Shown: positions 1-10,332 of the stretch, piece after piece
Numbering within the stretch: position 1 is the first letter of the stretch
Layout of the letters: each line of letters opens with the position of its first letter
Origin: Circinella minor
Lineage: Eukaryota > Mucoromycota > Mucoromycetes > Mucorales > Lichtheimiaceae
Direction: 5' to 3'
Length of the DNA stretch: 44,768 nt
NCBI GenBank assembly: GCA_016758965.1
Contig: JAEPRB010000296.1
Span: 1 to 44,768 of the forward strand
Translations under genes and position numbers: made by a program
The notes under the pieces: model-generated
Databases searched by the model: none
What the model saw: the letters and a program-made list of their open reading frames with translations, nothing else
Told to the model about the DNA's origin: nothing

Positions 1-593
1 AACCTCATATAAAAGCAGAAATTAACTATTCAACTAGACGGATCCTCCTTGTCTTTTTATTACTCATAAAAAAACAATAAAGTTATCAAAAGTTTCATTT
101 TATTCTCTTGTCCCATATTTATCACATCTGTGATAATTGGGAAATAAAAAGGGAAATAAAAAGGGAAATGTAAATTGGAAAATAAAGCAAGTAAAGAAAT
201 GAGACTCTATAATCCTTTATTATAAGTTGGAGAGTTTGTCATGATAAAAATAGAGGTCCTTTTTATATTCAATTATTACTTCAAGATTTTTCCTGCGCAG
301 ATCGAATTGACTATTTACCCGCAAACTGGGAAATGGTAGAATTAGATTTAGAAATCAGTTACATATGAAACATAGCTTATTTGTGGTATTTAGCCATATT
401 TTACCGTAGTCGAATTAGGTTACACGATCATAATCCACAATAATTGACATTATTGTGACTACTAATAACCTCATATAAAAGCAGAAATTAACTATTCAAC
501 TAGACGGATCCTCCTTGTCTTTTTATTACTCATAAAAAAACAATAAAGTTATCAAAAGTTTCATTTTATTCTCTTGTCCCATATTTATCACAT
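1..593. repeat. 127-bp direct repeat, two identical copies
   Basis: Positions 1-127 and 467-593 read identically (both begin AACCTCATATAAAAGCAGAA and end in ATTTATCACAT). The copy offset is 466 bp and the intervening DNA is unique in the window. Because the first copy begins at the window edge, the repeat may extend to the left. It could be part of a larger tandem array or the arms of an insertion. No coding potential is visible. Confidence 0.9.
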
Positions 594-1860
594 TAAGCAC
601 TTAAAAGTAAAACACTAAACTGTAATCGTCGGCGCTAAACCTGGCCGTCTGTCGTATTTGGGTACGATTCACTTAAGAATAAATAAGCAAATCGTTTAAA
701 TAAATAAAACTATGAAATTAAAACAACCTTTGATGTTGCATACCAGCATACACTTGTATACTGCTATACAACTTCTCCTACTACGAGTACATACTTCTAT
801 ATTAAAGATTGCATGATTGGCCTAAACACGATATACGAATGACAGTTGGATACAGAATGCTATACCACTGAGTTACGATATCACCGATCGAGAAGAGAAT
901 CTTCTCAGATCAAATCAAGAATTATAAGAAAGAGAAACTTAATATTAATAGTTCTCTCAATGGCTTAGCTACCCAGAGAGAGAATAGAACAGCTATTAAT
1001 ATAAATGGTTCATTTACTTATATATTGATATACTTATACTGCTGATAAAGAGTATAAAGAAATAGTGTATGAATTAATGGATACCTATCTTCTACAACCA
1101 AATATACAAATAACGATAAGACATTTTATATTTGGGATCGTATTTTATTCATTACAAAGATAATGAATAAATGATCAACTATAATGTTCTACTGCCAATT
1201 ACACTTGACAAACAAGTATGCATCTTTTACAGTAACCGTTGCATGATCTGATAAATATGTGTCTAGTAACACTAAAGATTTATTAGAGTACTCATGTTCC
1301 CGATCTGTTGATATGGGACAACGTTAACTGGAAACAATTCTAACGAGTAGTATTCATTTAACCCAAGGCGGGAAACAAAGTATAGATCTATTCCAAAACC
1401 AGAAAGGTTGACTCATCATTAAAACTCAGGAGAGTTGTGCAATATAAAAAGGATCAATTATTTTCATAGCAGCAGAGTTCTTTTAGTCTATTTTTACCTC
1501 CAATAAAGATATACTTTTATCTCATTACTTTTCTATTGTAATATTTTGTCAAATACCACAATTACAACAATGTTTTTAAACAATAATATGAAAACAGTTT
1601 ACATTTTTAGTTATCAAAACGTTTTAGTGATAGCCATCAAACATTATCGGTGTTGAAATATTTAAGCGGGGGAGTATAGGGGAGGCCCATCATTTGAAAC
1701 AAACAAAAAGAGCATAGGTAATTATTTAACGCCCGACAATCATTTCAGCCAATAAAACAGCAGGAAATGGCTAAAACTGTAACTTTTTTTTAAAAAAGCT
1801 ATGAACTTCATCAGTTTTATTTTTGATAACTTCGCAATAGCTTTAAGTTTTAGATGCAAT
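594..1860. other. AT-rich DNA without a recognisable gene
   Basis: No open frame of note, no splice-bounded exon and no recognised element is visible, apart from a tRNA D-arm-like stretch on the minus strand at 855-875 that is listed separately. Confidence 0.6.
855..875 (-). other. tRNA D-arm/A-box-like relic
   Basis: On the minus strand this reads TAACTCAGTGGTATAGCATT plus C, which differs by only two bases from a typical tRNA segment TAGCTCAGTGGTAGAGCATT. I find no matching T-loop (GGTTCGANNCC) at the expected distance downstream and no convincing anticodon stem. It is therefore at best a tRNA relic or the head of a tRNA-derived short element. Confidence 0.3.
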
Positions 1861-1873
1861 GTTGGCAAGCATT

Positions 1874-2330
1874 TCTTCTGTGAAGGATTTTTAATTTATT
1901 TATAAAAAAGTCTTTCTGCCATCAGAATTGTTATGGCGCTCATAAATTTCTGTGGGATGGTAAATAGAGTTCCGACAGTTGGAGGGCGTACCCAATGTCG
2001 ATCCTATCGAAGCTATCAACTTTATCAATACAACTTTTTTTTCTGTTTTTATTTCAGATTACAATAATAGAAGTATTAAAGAGTGGTTCTTCTGTCATCG
2101 ATTTCAAATTTATTTATAAAAATGTCTGTTTATTATCAGTCATTAGTGCGCTTATAAATTTCTGTGGGGGGAGGGGGAAATAAAGTCCCGACATTTGGAG
2201 GCTTACTCAATGTCATTTCTATCAAAGCTATCAACTTTATCAATACAACTTTTTTTTCTGTTTTTATTTCAGATTACAATTATAAAATCATGAAGGATTA
2301 ATTCTTCTGTCATTAATTTTTAATTCATCA
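1874..2330. repeat. ~215-bp tandem duplication
   Basis: A block containing CTATCAACTTTATCAATACA, then TTTTTTTTCTG and a following AGATTACAAT, occurs near 1993-2065 and again near 2208-2281, giving a period of 215 bp. The blocks share flanking phrases (TTCTTCTGTCAT, ATAAATTTCTGTGGG, CCCGACA). A third partial start (ATTCTTCTGTCATTAATTTT) is seen near 2299. The copies are diverged. The array sits just upstream of the transposase ORF and may be part of its 5' flank. Confidence 0.75.
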
Positions 2331-2558
2331 ATAAATTAAATTTTTTATAGCAATTTTTTAAAACCAGGCGGTGGATATATGTATATCGAGGAAGGTCAAA
2401 GAAAGGCATGGAATAAAAGTTCCTTATAGTTGATCTCCGCGATCAAAAATTTATCATGTTACCCAATCATACATGTTCATTAACAATCATTACTTTGACA
2501 TTTCGAAGAAAGCGTCACAAGAGTTCTTTTCACTTATCTCTGTATACTTTATTATATT

Positions 2559-4655
2559 ATGCCTCCACTTAACGCGAGAAAACGCGCTTACGCTAATAAA
2601 AATAAAAACCAAGATGGTGTATTTATGACCAGATCTGTTGATGTTAATGATTGGGAAGAAATGTCTATTGATAACACAACAAACGTCGATGAATTACATT
2701 CTTTAGCTGAAAGCTGTAATGCTACTTCGATTGTTAAAAATTCCATAAATAAAATTCTTGTCGATATCACCGGACAATCCAGTCGTCCTAAAACTTACAC
2801 TGGTACTTCAAGAACTACCTTATGGAGAAATAGAAAAGAATCCAATTTGATTGATGATCGCTCTAAGTTAACCCATTTCGGTTTTGTACCTGTCGCCGTT
2901 GCGGCTACACAGCATGAGGTTGTTTTGAGCCGTAGTCAAAAGGAATTGATCCAAATCAACGAAGTATTTTTACAATTGCAGGATTTACTTAAGCCTATCA
3001 TGAACAAGTCGCAGGAAAATAGTAAGGTTTTGGTGTACAATTTTGTTCGTTATTCCTCAATCAACTGCTATTTTATCAGAAGACTTGAAGGAATGAACAA
3101 GGGCCAAGCTTCACGCAATGCGGCAAGACAGTTTTGGCATGATAATAACGTTGCTTATCGGGCTATGACAATTATCAAGTGGTCGAATGAATTTTTGCAG
3201 GAACGCAAACTTTCTGACCATTGTCAAGGCGTTCATAGCAAGAGAAAGTCTTTTCTTAATGATTCGGACGTTAAGATGATGATCCTTGAAGAGATGAGAA
3301 AGACTAAGCCAGCTGAGCGATCCCTGGTTGTAATTAAGAAGTTTATTGATGATGTTGTTGTTCCTTCCTTTTTGGGTGTTGCGAATAGATCTGTTGCTGA
3401 AACAACAATTAGCAAGTACCTGTACGAATGGGGATACGCCTATAGAAAAAATAAGAAAATGATATATTTTGACGGCCATGAACGTGAGGATGTGGTTGCT
3501 TACAGGGATAAATGGTCAAGAAGAATGATGGAGTACATGGAAAAAATGGATTTTTATGCTGGGGAGAACGAAGAGAATATCTTGGAGCCTGAGTTAGAAG
3601 ATGGTGAAAAAAAACTTGTTTTCGTAACACAGGATGAAAGCACGTTTTACGCCAATGATGGTAAAAACGATCTTTGGTTGGAGGATGGTGAGAACCATAT
3701 TCGTAAGAAGGGACCTGGATCTTCAATCATGATCAGTGAGTTCCAGTGTCCCTGTCATGGTACCATGAAGATTGAAAATTGGTCGTCGAGAACCAAGTTT
3801 AAGGCAGGTGATAGCAGAGAAGGTTGGTGGACCTACAAGCACATGGTGGAACAATTGGAGGAGAATGTCATCGGTCTCTTTGATGCATTACATCCAGGTT
3901 GTAAAGCAGTATTTCTTTTTGACAATAGCTCCAACCACGGAGCTTATTCAGATGAAGCTCTTGTGGTCAACAGGATGGCTTTGAAGGATCGAGTATGGCC
4001 AGTTACGAGCAAATTTCAGTTCCATGATACTGTTATTACTCTAACAAATGGAGAGGTTTTGGAGCAGTCCTTCTTCTATGACAAGGTTGATACCAGTAGA
4101 GATAAGAAAGGCCGTACTAAGTCTAAAACTGTACGGTACTTCAAGGGAATCAAAACAATCTTGGAGGAGAGAAATCAGTGGATTGGTCATGACATCAATG
4201 GAAAAGCTTGGAAGTTAGATTGCGGTTCACCCGAGGTATCTTCTGATAAGATCTGTTGCGCTCGTCACTTCTTGGGTTCTCGCCCAGATTTTTGTAATCA
4301 AAAATCGGCACTCCAAGAAGTAGTAGAAGATGCTGGCCACATCTTCGAACTATATCCAAAGTACCACTGTGAGTGTAATTGGATCGAAATGTACTGGGGT
4401 GGAGCAAAGCGGGAGGCTCGCCTCAGATGCGATTACACTTTCAAGTCTTTGGATAGCAACATGGATGCATTTTTGGATAAGGCAGGAAGCATTGCCAGAA
4501 TCAGAAGATACTTTCGGCGTGCAACTGAATACATTGAAGCCTACAGCAAGTGTAGTGACGGTCGAGAAGTGGTGCAGACCGTGAAAAAATTTGCGGAGAA
4601 AAAGTACCTTTCCCACAGAAAGGTTAGAATTCCTTCGGACTTAGACCACGAATAA
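2559..4655 (+). CDS. Intact DDE transposase, Tc1/mariner-like fungal family
   Basis: A single uninterrupted 698-residue frame with no intron. It carries the three acidic positions of an RNase-H-fold DDE transposase: D359 in VTQDEST, D455 in LFDNSSNHG, and E610 in CECNWIEMYWGGAKREAR. The spacing from the second to the third acid is about 154 residues, far longer than in classical Tc1/mariner. The extra segment holds a Cys/His-rich stretch around SDKICCARHF and HCECN. From memory this layout matches a transposase family widespread in fungi, often annotated as a DDE endonuclease. The N-terminal half (helical, around residues 150-300) probably binds DNA. Codon choice uses more G/C-ending codons (AAG, GAG, TTG) than the neighbouring genes, which suggests a recent arrival. 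The start chosen is the first ATG of the frame. I did not find terminal inverted repeats around this copy. A decayed relative with visible ends lies at 15732-17012. Excision or copying activity cannot be judged from sequence. Confidence 0.88.
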   Translation: MPPLNARKRAYANKNKNQDGVFMTRSVDVNDWEEMSIDNTTNVDELHSLAESCNATSIVKNSINKILVDITGQSSRPKTYTGTSRTTLWRNRKESNLIDDRSKLTHFGFVPVAVAATQHEVVLSRSQKELIQINEVFLQLQDLLKPIMNKSQENSKVLVYNFVRYSSINCYFIRRLEGMNKGQASRNAARQFWHDNNVAYRAMTIIKWSNEFLQERKLSDHCQGVHSKRKSFLNDSDVKMMILEEMRKTKPAERSLVVIKKFIDDVVVPSFLGVANRSVAETTISKYLYEWGYAYRKNKKMIYFDGHEREDVVAYRDKWSRRMMEYMEKMDFYAGENEENILEPELEDGEKKLVFVTQDESTFYANDGKNDLWLEDGENHIRKKGPGSSIMISEFQCPCHGTMKIENWSSRTKFKAGDSREGWWTYKHMVEQLEENVIGLFDALHPGCKAVFLFDNSSNHGAYSDEALVVNRMALKDRVWPVTSKFQFHDTVITLTNGEVLEQSFFYDKVDTSRDKKGRTKSKTVRYFKGIKTILEERNQWIGHDINGKAWKLDCGSPEVSSDKICCARHFLGSRPDFCNQKSALQEVVEDAGHIFELYPKYHCECNWIEMYWGGAKREARLRCDYTFKSLDSNMDAFLDKAGSIARIRRYFRRATEYIEAYSKCSDGREVVQTVKKFAEKKYLSHRKVRIPSDLDHE

Positions 4656-4709
4656 AATAACTTTTTTATAAATACACATAACTTAGCATTCATTTGACCT
4701 TCAATGTTG

Positions 4710-4712
<3 letters not shown>

Positions 4713-4765
<53 letters not shown>

Positions 4766-4796
4766 TTTTTATTTTTTTTTTTTTTTTTTTTTTTTT
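4713..4796. repeat. 84-bp poly-T block
   Basis: Almost pure T, with single A interruptions at 4764 and 4771. It separates the transposase from the next gene. In the transposase sense it is poly-T, so it is not that gene's retrotransposed poly-A tail. Shorter T-runs recur throughout the window, and all such lengths are prone to assembly error. Confidence 0.9.
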
Positions 4797-4869
4797 CTGC
4801 TATTTAAAAAAAAGGAACTCGAACTAAATAATTCGTTTTTTTTTTAGTCTCCCCTCCCCGATAATTTTT

Positions 4870-5453
4870 TCATTCGTCATGATCATCAAACGAAAGTTTT
4901 ATAGTGGCTTTCTTGGATTTTTTTTTCTTTGATTTCTTGTTGGTTGTTGTTAATTCATCTTCTTTTTCTGTATGAATTGTTTTACGTTTTTTATTTTTCG
5001 ATCGAAATAATATTCGTCCATTTTCATCTATTGCTGGTTTATCATCATCATCATTATTATCATTATTTTCTTCTTCTTCTTCTTTTTTATTATTATCTTC
5101 ATCATCATCTGGTGTTGACGCATGAATTTCTAATCATAGGTTTTTTTTTTTTTTTTTTTTTGCAAGTTAATAATAATAATAATAAATAAAAATGTTTAGG
5201 AATTAATAATTTTTAAAAAAAAAAAAAAAAAAAAACCTTTTCCATGTTTATCTAACGTGACTACTTGAGCACCATCTAATTCATCATAATCTGGATCGTC
5301 TTCACCATCAGCATAATCTTCAAATGCTTTCATTTTTTTTTCTTCTGCTTCACGATTTTGTTTTAATCGTGCTAAAAAAGGTGCTTGTTTATGTACATAA
5401 GAAAGACCACTTGACACTTGATAAGGTGTTAACTCCTTTTTTTTTGGTGGCAT
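4870..5453 (-). CDS. DUF4604 / KIAA1143-like nuclear-type basic-acidic protein
   Basis: Two exons on the minus strand, 5453-5237 and 5129-4870, are joined by an intron with a GT donor after ...CATGGAAAAG and an acceptor CCTATGATTAG. The frame is kept and gives 158 residues. The N-terminus MPPKKKELTPYQVSSGLSYV and the following KQAPFLARLKQ match my memory of the DUF4604 family (human KIAA1143), which starts with a 'SYV..PA.FL.R.K' motif. The C-terminal exon has the family-like DENGRILF segment and ends in KLSFDDHDE. Between them lies a low-complexity Asp/Asn/Glu run and a Lys-rich stretch that would serve as a nuclear localisation signal. Molecular function of the family is not well established. 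Transcription diverges from the membrane-protein gene at 6340; CCAAT-type motifs lie near 5610 and 5670. Confidence 0.82.
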
Positions 5454-6339
5454 CGTATATATAAAGTGTGTTTCAATGGGAGCAAGGAGAATTGGGTTTT
5501 GAATATGTAGGACACTCCCTTTTTTTTTTTTTTTTTTTTTTTGCCTCCCCGCAGAATTTTTGTGTGTGTTGGACAGACGAAAAAGTATAACCAAAATAAA
5601 AAAAAATTAGCCAATCATTGTTTCAATATCGGCTCAATGACCCTTCTTTTCCCCCATTGACATGTTTTAACCAATCGTTCTTTGCTTAAAAATGAAACCA
5701 CAACTTATAACCCTTTTTAAATGTATTCGCTCCATGGTGACAATGATATTTACCATGGCAACAAAAAAGAATACTTTTTGACAATAAAGAAATTGAAATT
5801 TCTTTATCAATTAGAAATGAATTTGTTAAAAATTGGTGTCTTCTTTCTTATATTCTTCTTTCTCTTTTTCATAATTTATATTCATTCATTTTATAAAAAG
5901 TAAATATATTTGTTTTTTTTTTTTTTTTTGCATTAACAATCACGTCCCCGATATAGTTTACGTACTCCTGGAAATACAACAAGGAACGATAAAACTACCT
6001 TTATTATTACTACATTACACACGCAGATATATCATCTATACACATTGTTTCATCGTACAACATTAATTCTATCAATTTTACATGTTTGCGTAAATATGAT
6101 CAGCCCAATCTTTTTGGTTTCTTTTTTGTTAATGGAGTGTGTGTGTGTGTGTGTATATAGGATACTGAAAACATATATAAAGAGTACCTTTTTTTATTAA
6201 CAATGAACATAACTCATACCTTATTATACTATTACTTTATATATATATAATACAATCCTCCCCCCCCCTAATTTTGTTTTTTTTTCTCTTTTTTTTTTCC
6301 CTAACGACTAGTCCAACTTTACAAGACCCTCATTCCATC
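5454..6339. promoter_or_regulatory. Divergent intergenic region
   Basis: This spacer lies between the minus-strand DUF4604 gene and the plus-strand membrane-protein gene and must contain both promoters. It shows CCAATC motifs near 5611 and 5672, a (TG)n run near 6138-6154, a TATATATATA stretch near 6240 and a C-run just before the downstream gene. No additional credible gene is seen; the 60-codon frame at 5721 is hydrophobic low-complexity. Confidence 0.5.
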
Positions 6340-7867
6340 ATGGATACAAGTACAAGTCATAATATGAATGTAGATCCAAAAGTGGCAGCATTTTCTATTA
6401 TGTTTGTCAGTGTTGGATTTTCATGTTTTATATGGCAATCGATACGTTCAGGTTGGATGTTTTATAAGATATATAAACCCATTCATGGTATTGTTTTTGC
6501 TCAAGCTGTTTTGGGTGTTATATTGACCTTTTGTACATTATTAACATCACTTGTACCTGTGGATTGTAAATTTGTAAGTAAAAACATAACACTCTTTTAT
6601 TTATTTTTATCTAACTTAAACAAAACTGCAATTCACCCCCACTATTTTACTAAAAAAAATATCAAAGATATTATTCTTTTCAATTATTGCTGTCAATGTG
6701 GGTGATATTACATTACAAGCTGTACTTTTATGGAAAGCTTATTTAGGGAATAATCGATCCAAAATTATTTTAATTATTGGAACAATCCCATTAGTTGGTA
6801 TTGCAGTATTTATTATTGCCAATCTTTCTTTTGCTCAATCTACAGCCGGGTTTTCTGCAAATGTTTGTAACACTGATTATCGTGAGTAAAAAAAAAAAAA
6901 AAGTTTATTTCAGCACACACATACACATTAGAAGAGTGGTAGAGAGGAGAAACTTTGATAAGAAAAGAAGTTTATAGATAAGCAAAAAAAAAAAAAAATC
7001 ATTCCTTTTTCATTGGTTGATACTGACTTTTAAAAAATAATATTGCGTTATATTATGTGGCATTACTCTATATAGCCACGATCATTGTTATTATCAAAGC
7101 GGCGTTAGATTTTACATCCAATGGATTTCTTTCAGCCTGTTTTATTTTAGTTATTTATCGACATTATCGAGTTCTTGGTTCAAGTGTTCAAAAAACTTTA
7201 ATCAAAGAAGGATTAATTTATTGGTAAGTGTAAATAAAAAAACGAATAGGATACAACTTTCAATTTAGGGCTCATGTGAATTATTAATTTCTCCTCTAAT
7301 CTTTTATATATAATAAGTTTTGGTGTTTGTATATCAAATATAGTCACAGGAGTTTTATTAACACAAAGAGTATTAGGCGGAAGCTCTCCGATTCTATATA
7401 CTATTGATTGTAAGTTGGGGGGGAGGATTTCATTTTTTTTTTTTTGTTTGTGTTTTCAAATATAGTAACTCAGATTCAAAAAATATGCCGAGCCCAGCTG
7501 ATTATATATATATATATATATTTTATTAGGGTATTTGGCTTCCTATCTGATTATCAAACAACTTAAATATGGTCGTAATGAATTAGATGATAAAAGTCAA
7601 GAAGAAGATGATGAAGAAGATGATGATGATGAATCTCGTATAAATGATATACTTCATAATAATAGTCATAGTCATTTAAATCAACAACAACCTATATCAC
7701 CCAATACTTTTTCTAGTATAAGAACGGATGATCCTATTTCTCAACATATGATATTGGAAAGACCTATTTCATTATTACTAAAAAATGAAACCAATTATAT
7801 AATGGATGAAAATAGAAGAATAGAAGAAAAATTGACAGAAGAGAAAAAATCAAATTTTATTGTGTGA
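6340..7867 (+). CDS. Seven-transmembrane protein with acidic C-tail, GPCR-like layout
   Basis: Five exons, 6340-6573, 6668-6881, 7076-7223, 7318-7409 and 7530-7867, all with GT-AG boundaries that preserve phase; a TACTGAC branch site lies at 7021. The product is 341 residues. Hydrophobic segments at about 15-32, 49-72, 79-104, 111-133, 150-177, 191-213 and 222-240 give seven predicted helices. These are followed by a charged cytoplasmic-type tail with an Asp/Glu run at about 253-262. Cys76, at the start of helix 3, and Cys145, in the loop between helices 4 and 5, sit where class A receptors form their extracellular disulfide. I do not recognise a named family, and no DRY or NPxxY motif is evident. 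A receptor or sensor role is inference from topology alone. Confidence 0.75.
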
Positions 7868-8411
7868 CCAAAAAAAAATAATAATAAAGGGGGAGAAGAA
7901 GAAGATGAAAAAGATGAATCTCATCAATGCAAACTTTATTCATTTTATTATCTAACGTACGTACGTTAATATATTTTGCATATATAAAAATTGGGTTTGT
8001 TGTTGTTAAGTCTTATCAGATTGCAAAAAAATATGTAACTCAAAAACAAAAAAAAAAAATATTTGTCAAGTGAATTGTCAATTTTTTTTGCCCAGGGGAA
8101 GGGGAAAAGGGAAGAGGAACCGTGATCAAAACAAGTGGGAAACTGAAAGTATCTTTATGTTCAATGATGATTTTTTTTTTTTTTATTGTTGTTACTCATT
8201 CAAATAAAACAACTCCCCCCCCCCAAAATAAGAAAAAGAGCCAATGCGGGGCATATCGGTCCACCTAATATTTACTGGGAAAGTAGGAGCTTATCAGATG
8301 GATTATGATTGGCTCCGCGTTAATCTGATTGACCTTCTCCTCCCCTCCCCCCTTTTAGGTATGAAAGAAAAATTTTATATAAAATCTTATAACCCTTTTT
8401 GTTTTTTTTTG

Positions 8412-8447
<36 letters not shown>

Positions 8448-8744
8448 TTTCTTCTTTTCATTTTGTTTCTTTCTTTTCTTCACTTTTCTTACTTTTTTAA
8501 AAAAAAAAAAGAGGAACACTTTTTTTTTTTTTGTTCGCGTCTTTCTTTCTTCTTTCTTCTTTTTCTTTATTATAATAATATATCAAAACTTAACCAACAA
8601 AAGAAGAGAAAATATTTATCCTCCCCCTTTCTCTTCTTCTTCTTTCATTTCAATAATACCTTATATAAAAACAAATATAACCCCTACTCTTTTTTAAATC
8701 AAACCAAACCCCTCAACTCATATATAACGACAACAAATAATATA
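7868..8744. promoter_or_regulatory. Spacer and 5' leader of the carrier gene
   Basis: No coding evidence. It contains C-runs (8215-8224, 8340-8351), long T-runs near 8405-8450, and a pyrimidine-rich leader running to the ATG at 8745. The open frame starting at 8244 crosses homopolymers and is not a credible separate gene. Confidence 0.5.
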
Positions 8745-9943
8745 ATGGCTGAAGAATACGATTATGAATCACTTGGAAATAACACTTCAATGGGTCAAAA
8801 TGCTCTTGCAGGTGCTTTTGCAGGTGTAGCAGAACATTGTGCTATGTATCCTGTTGATTCTATTAAGGTATTTTTTATAAATTAAAAAACATAAGATGGG
8901 AGGATGGGTCAAATGGAAATGGGATTTCATAGTAATGATGATAATCCATGGATGTGTGACGAAAAAGAGAAAAAAAAAAAGATGGACGGACGGACGGACT
9001 TTGCCCCTGACTGACTCCATTTTTTGTTTTTTTTTTGACAGACACGAATGCAAGTCATTCAAAGTGGACGACCTACTGTACCTACTACACCTGTAGTAAA
9101 TTCAACTGTAACTCATCCATCATTTAAAGCAGCTTCGAGAAATTTATGGAGAGGTGTAAATTCAGTTGTATTAGGTGCTGGTCCAGCACATGCTTTACAT
9201 TTTGCAACTTATGAATATTGTAAAGAAGCTTTTGTTGGAAATGAAGAACATAGTACAATTGGATTTGCTACTGCTGGTGCATGTGCTACTTTAGCTCATG
9301 ATGGTTTAATGAATCCTTTTGATGGTAAAGTTTTTTTTTTTTTTTCCCAAGGATAATATATTTGACAAATGGGTAATTAATTTTGATTTTTATAATTTTT
9401 ATATATATAGTTGTGAAGCAACGAATGCAACTTCGTGATTCTACATATAGATCAGTTCGAGAGTGTGCAAGACAAGTATATCTTAAAGAAGGTCTTGGAG
9501 CATTTTATATTTCTTTACCAACAACACTTGCTATGTCTGTTCCTTTTCAATCTATTCAATTTGCAACCTATGAATATTTCCGTAAATATCTTAATCCTGC
9601 TGGTGATTATGATCCTAAAACACATGTTATTGCAGGTGGTCTTGCAGGTGCATTTGCATCTTCTGTTACAACACCTCTTGATGTTGCAAAAACATTACTT
9701 CAAACTCGAGGTTCAAGTCATGATCCTCGTATTCGAAATGCTACAGGTTTTTGGGATGCTATGAGTATCATTAAGCAACGACATGGTTTGCGGGGTTTCT
9801 TTAGGGGTTACAAGCCGCGTGTGCTGACTAACGTTCCAAGTGCTGCTATTAGTTGGACTGTATATGAATACTTTAAATGGTTTTTGGATACCCACGAATC
9901 TGCTCGAAAAGTCAGTCAAGACAAGAGTCTTATTCGTCTTTAA
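8745..9943 (+). CDS. Mitoferrin-type mitochondrial iron carrier (SLC25 family)
   Basis: Three exons, 8745-8867, 9042-9324 and 9411-9943, join in frame to a 312-residue protein, the usual carrier length. It has the three-fold carrier repeat with signatures PVDSIKTR (36-43), PFDVVKQR (133-140) and PLDVAKTLLQTR (224-235). The segments EHCAMYPVDSIKTRMQ and GAGPAHALHFATYEYCKEAF are distinctive for mitoferrins (yeast Mrs3/Mrs4, animal SLC25A37/28). The first holds the matrix-helix His31 and the second the G-x-x-x-A-H motif associated with iron passage. Its expected place is the inner mitochondrial membrane, importing ferrous iron for heme and iron-sulfur cluster synthesis. The start is the first ATG of the frame, with an A-rich context. 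Introns 1 and 2 both cut inside or directly after a carrier signature. The gene converges with the hydroxyisobutyrate dehydrogenase gene. Confidence 0.93.
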
Positions 9944-10332
9944 ACTTTAATTCCCCCCCCCTCCCCTCCCCTCTTCACAACCTTTTCCTTTTTATAATTA
10001 ACAAAGGAAGAACAAGTACTTTTTCACATACACAAAATGTAAACCAAAGTATACACACACACATTTTGTTATCATCTCTCTTTTTTTTTTTTTTTTTTTT
10101 TTTTTGTATCATAGTTTTATATTTTTTTTTTAACTTTAATTTTATTTTTACTTCTTTGTACATACTATTTTTATTTCCTCCCTCCCCCCCTTTTTTTTTT
10201 ATTATTATTATTCTTTTTTTTTTATATATAAAAAAAAAAAGAAATATAAAAACACACAAAACAATATAAAATGAATTAATAGATTTTCCCTTTTTATTTT
10301 AAAAGAAAACAACCACAATGTTTATTCCAAAT
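9944..10332. terminator. Convergent 3' region
   Basis: Shared 3' space of the carrier (+) and the dehydrogenase (-). It contains a C-run at about 9952-9970, a long T-run at 10080-10105, and AT-rich DNA with AATATAAA-like signals near 10262. Predicted frames here are homopolymer artefacts. Confidence 0.45.

Noticed and set aside
1995..2183. 62-codon plus-strand frame
   Set aside because: It lies inside the 215-bp tandem repeat, runs through a T-homopolymer and has no protein-like features.
3111..3726. Minus-strand frames inside the transposase
   Set aside because: Shadows of the strongly supported plus-strand transposase frame.
4929..5189. 86-codon plus-strand frame
   Set aside because: It is the antisense of the second exon of the DUF4604 gene and is built from TCATCA and T-runs.
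5721..5903. 60-codon plus-strand frame MYSLHGDNDIYHG...
   Set aside because: It sits in the divergent promoter region, with a hydrophobic low-complexity tail and no supporting signals.
6138..6154. (TG)n and other short microsatellites as functional sites
   Set aside because: Simple repeats are common throughout and nothing ties this one to function.
8244..8740. N-terminal extension of the carrier frame upstream of 8745
   Set aside because: The extension is mostly homopolymer-encoded Phe/Lys, and the carrier family starts near the ATG at 8745.
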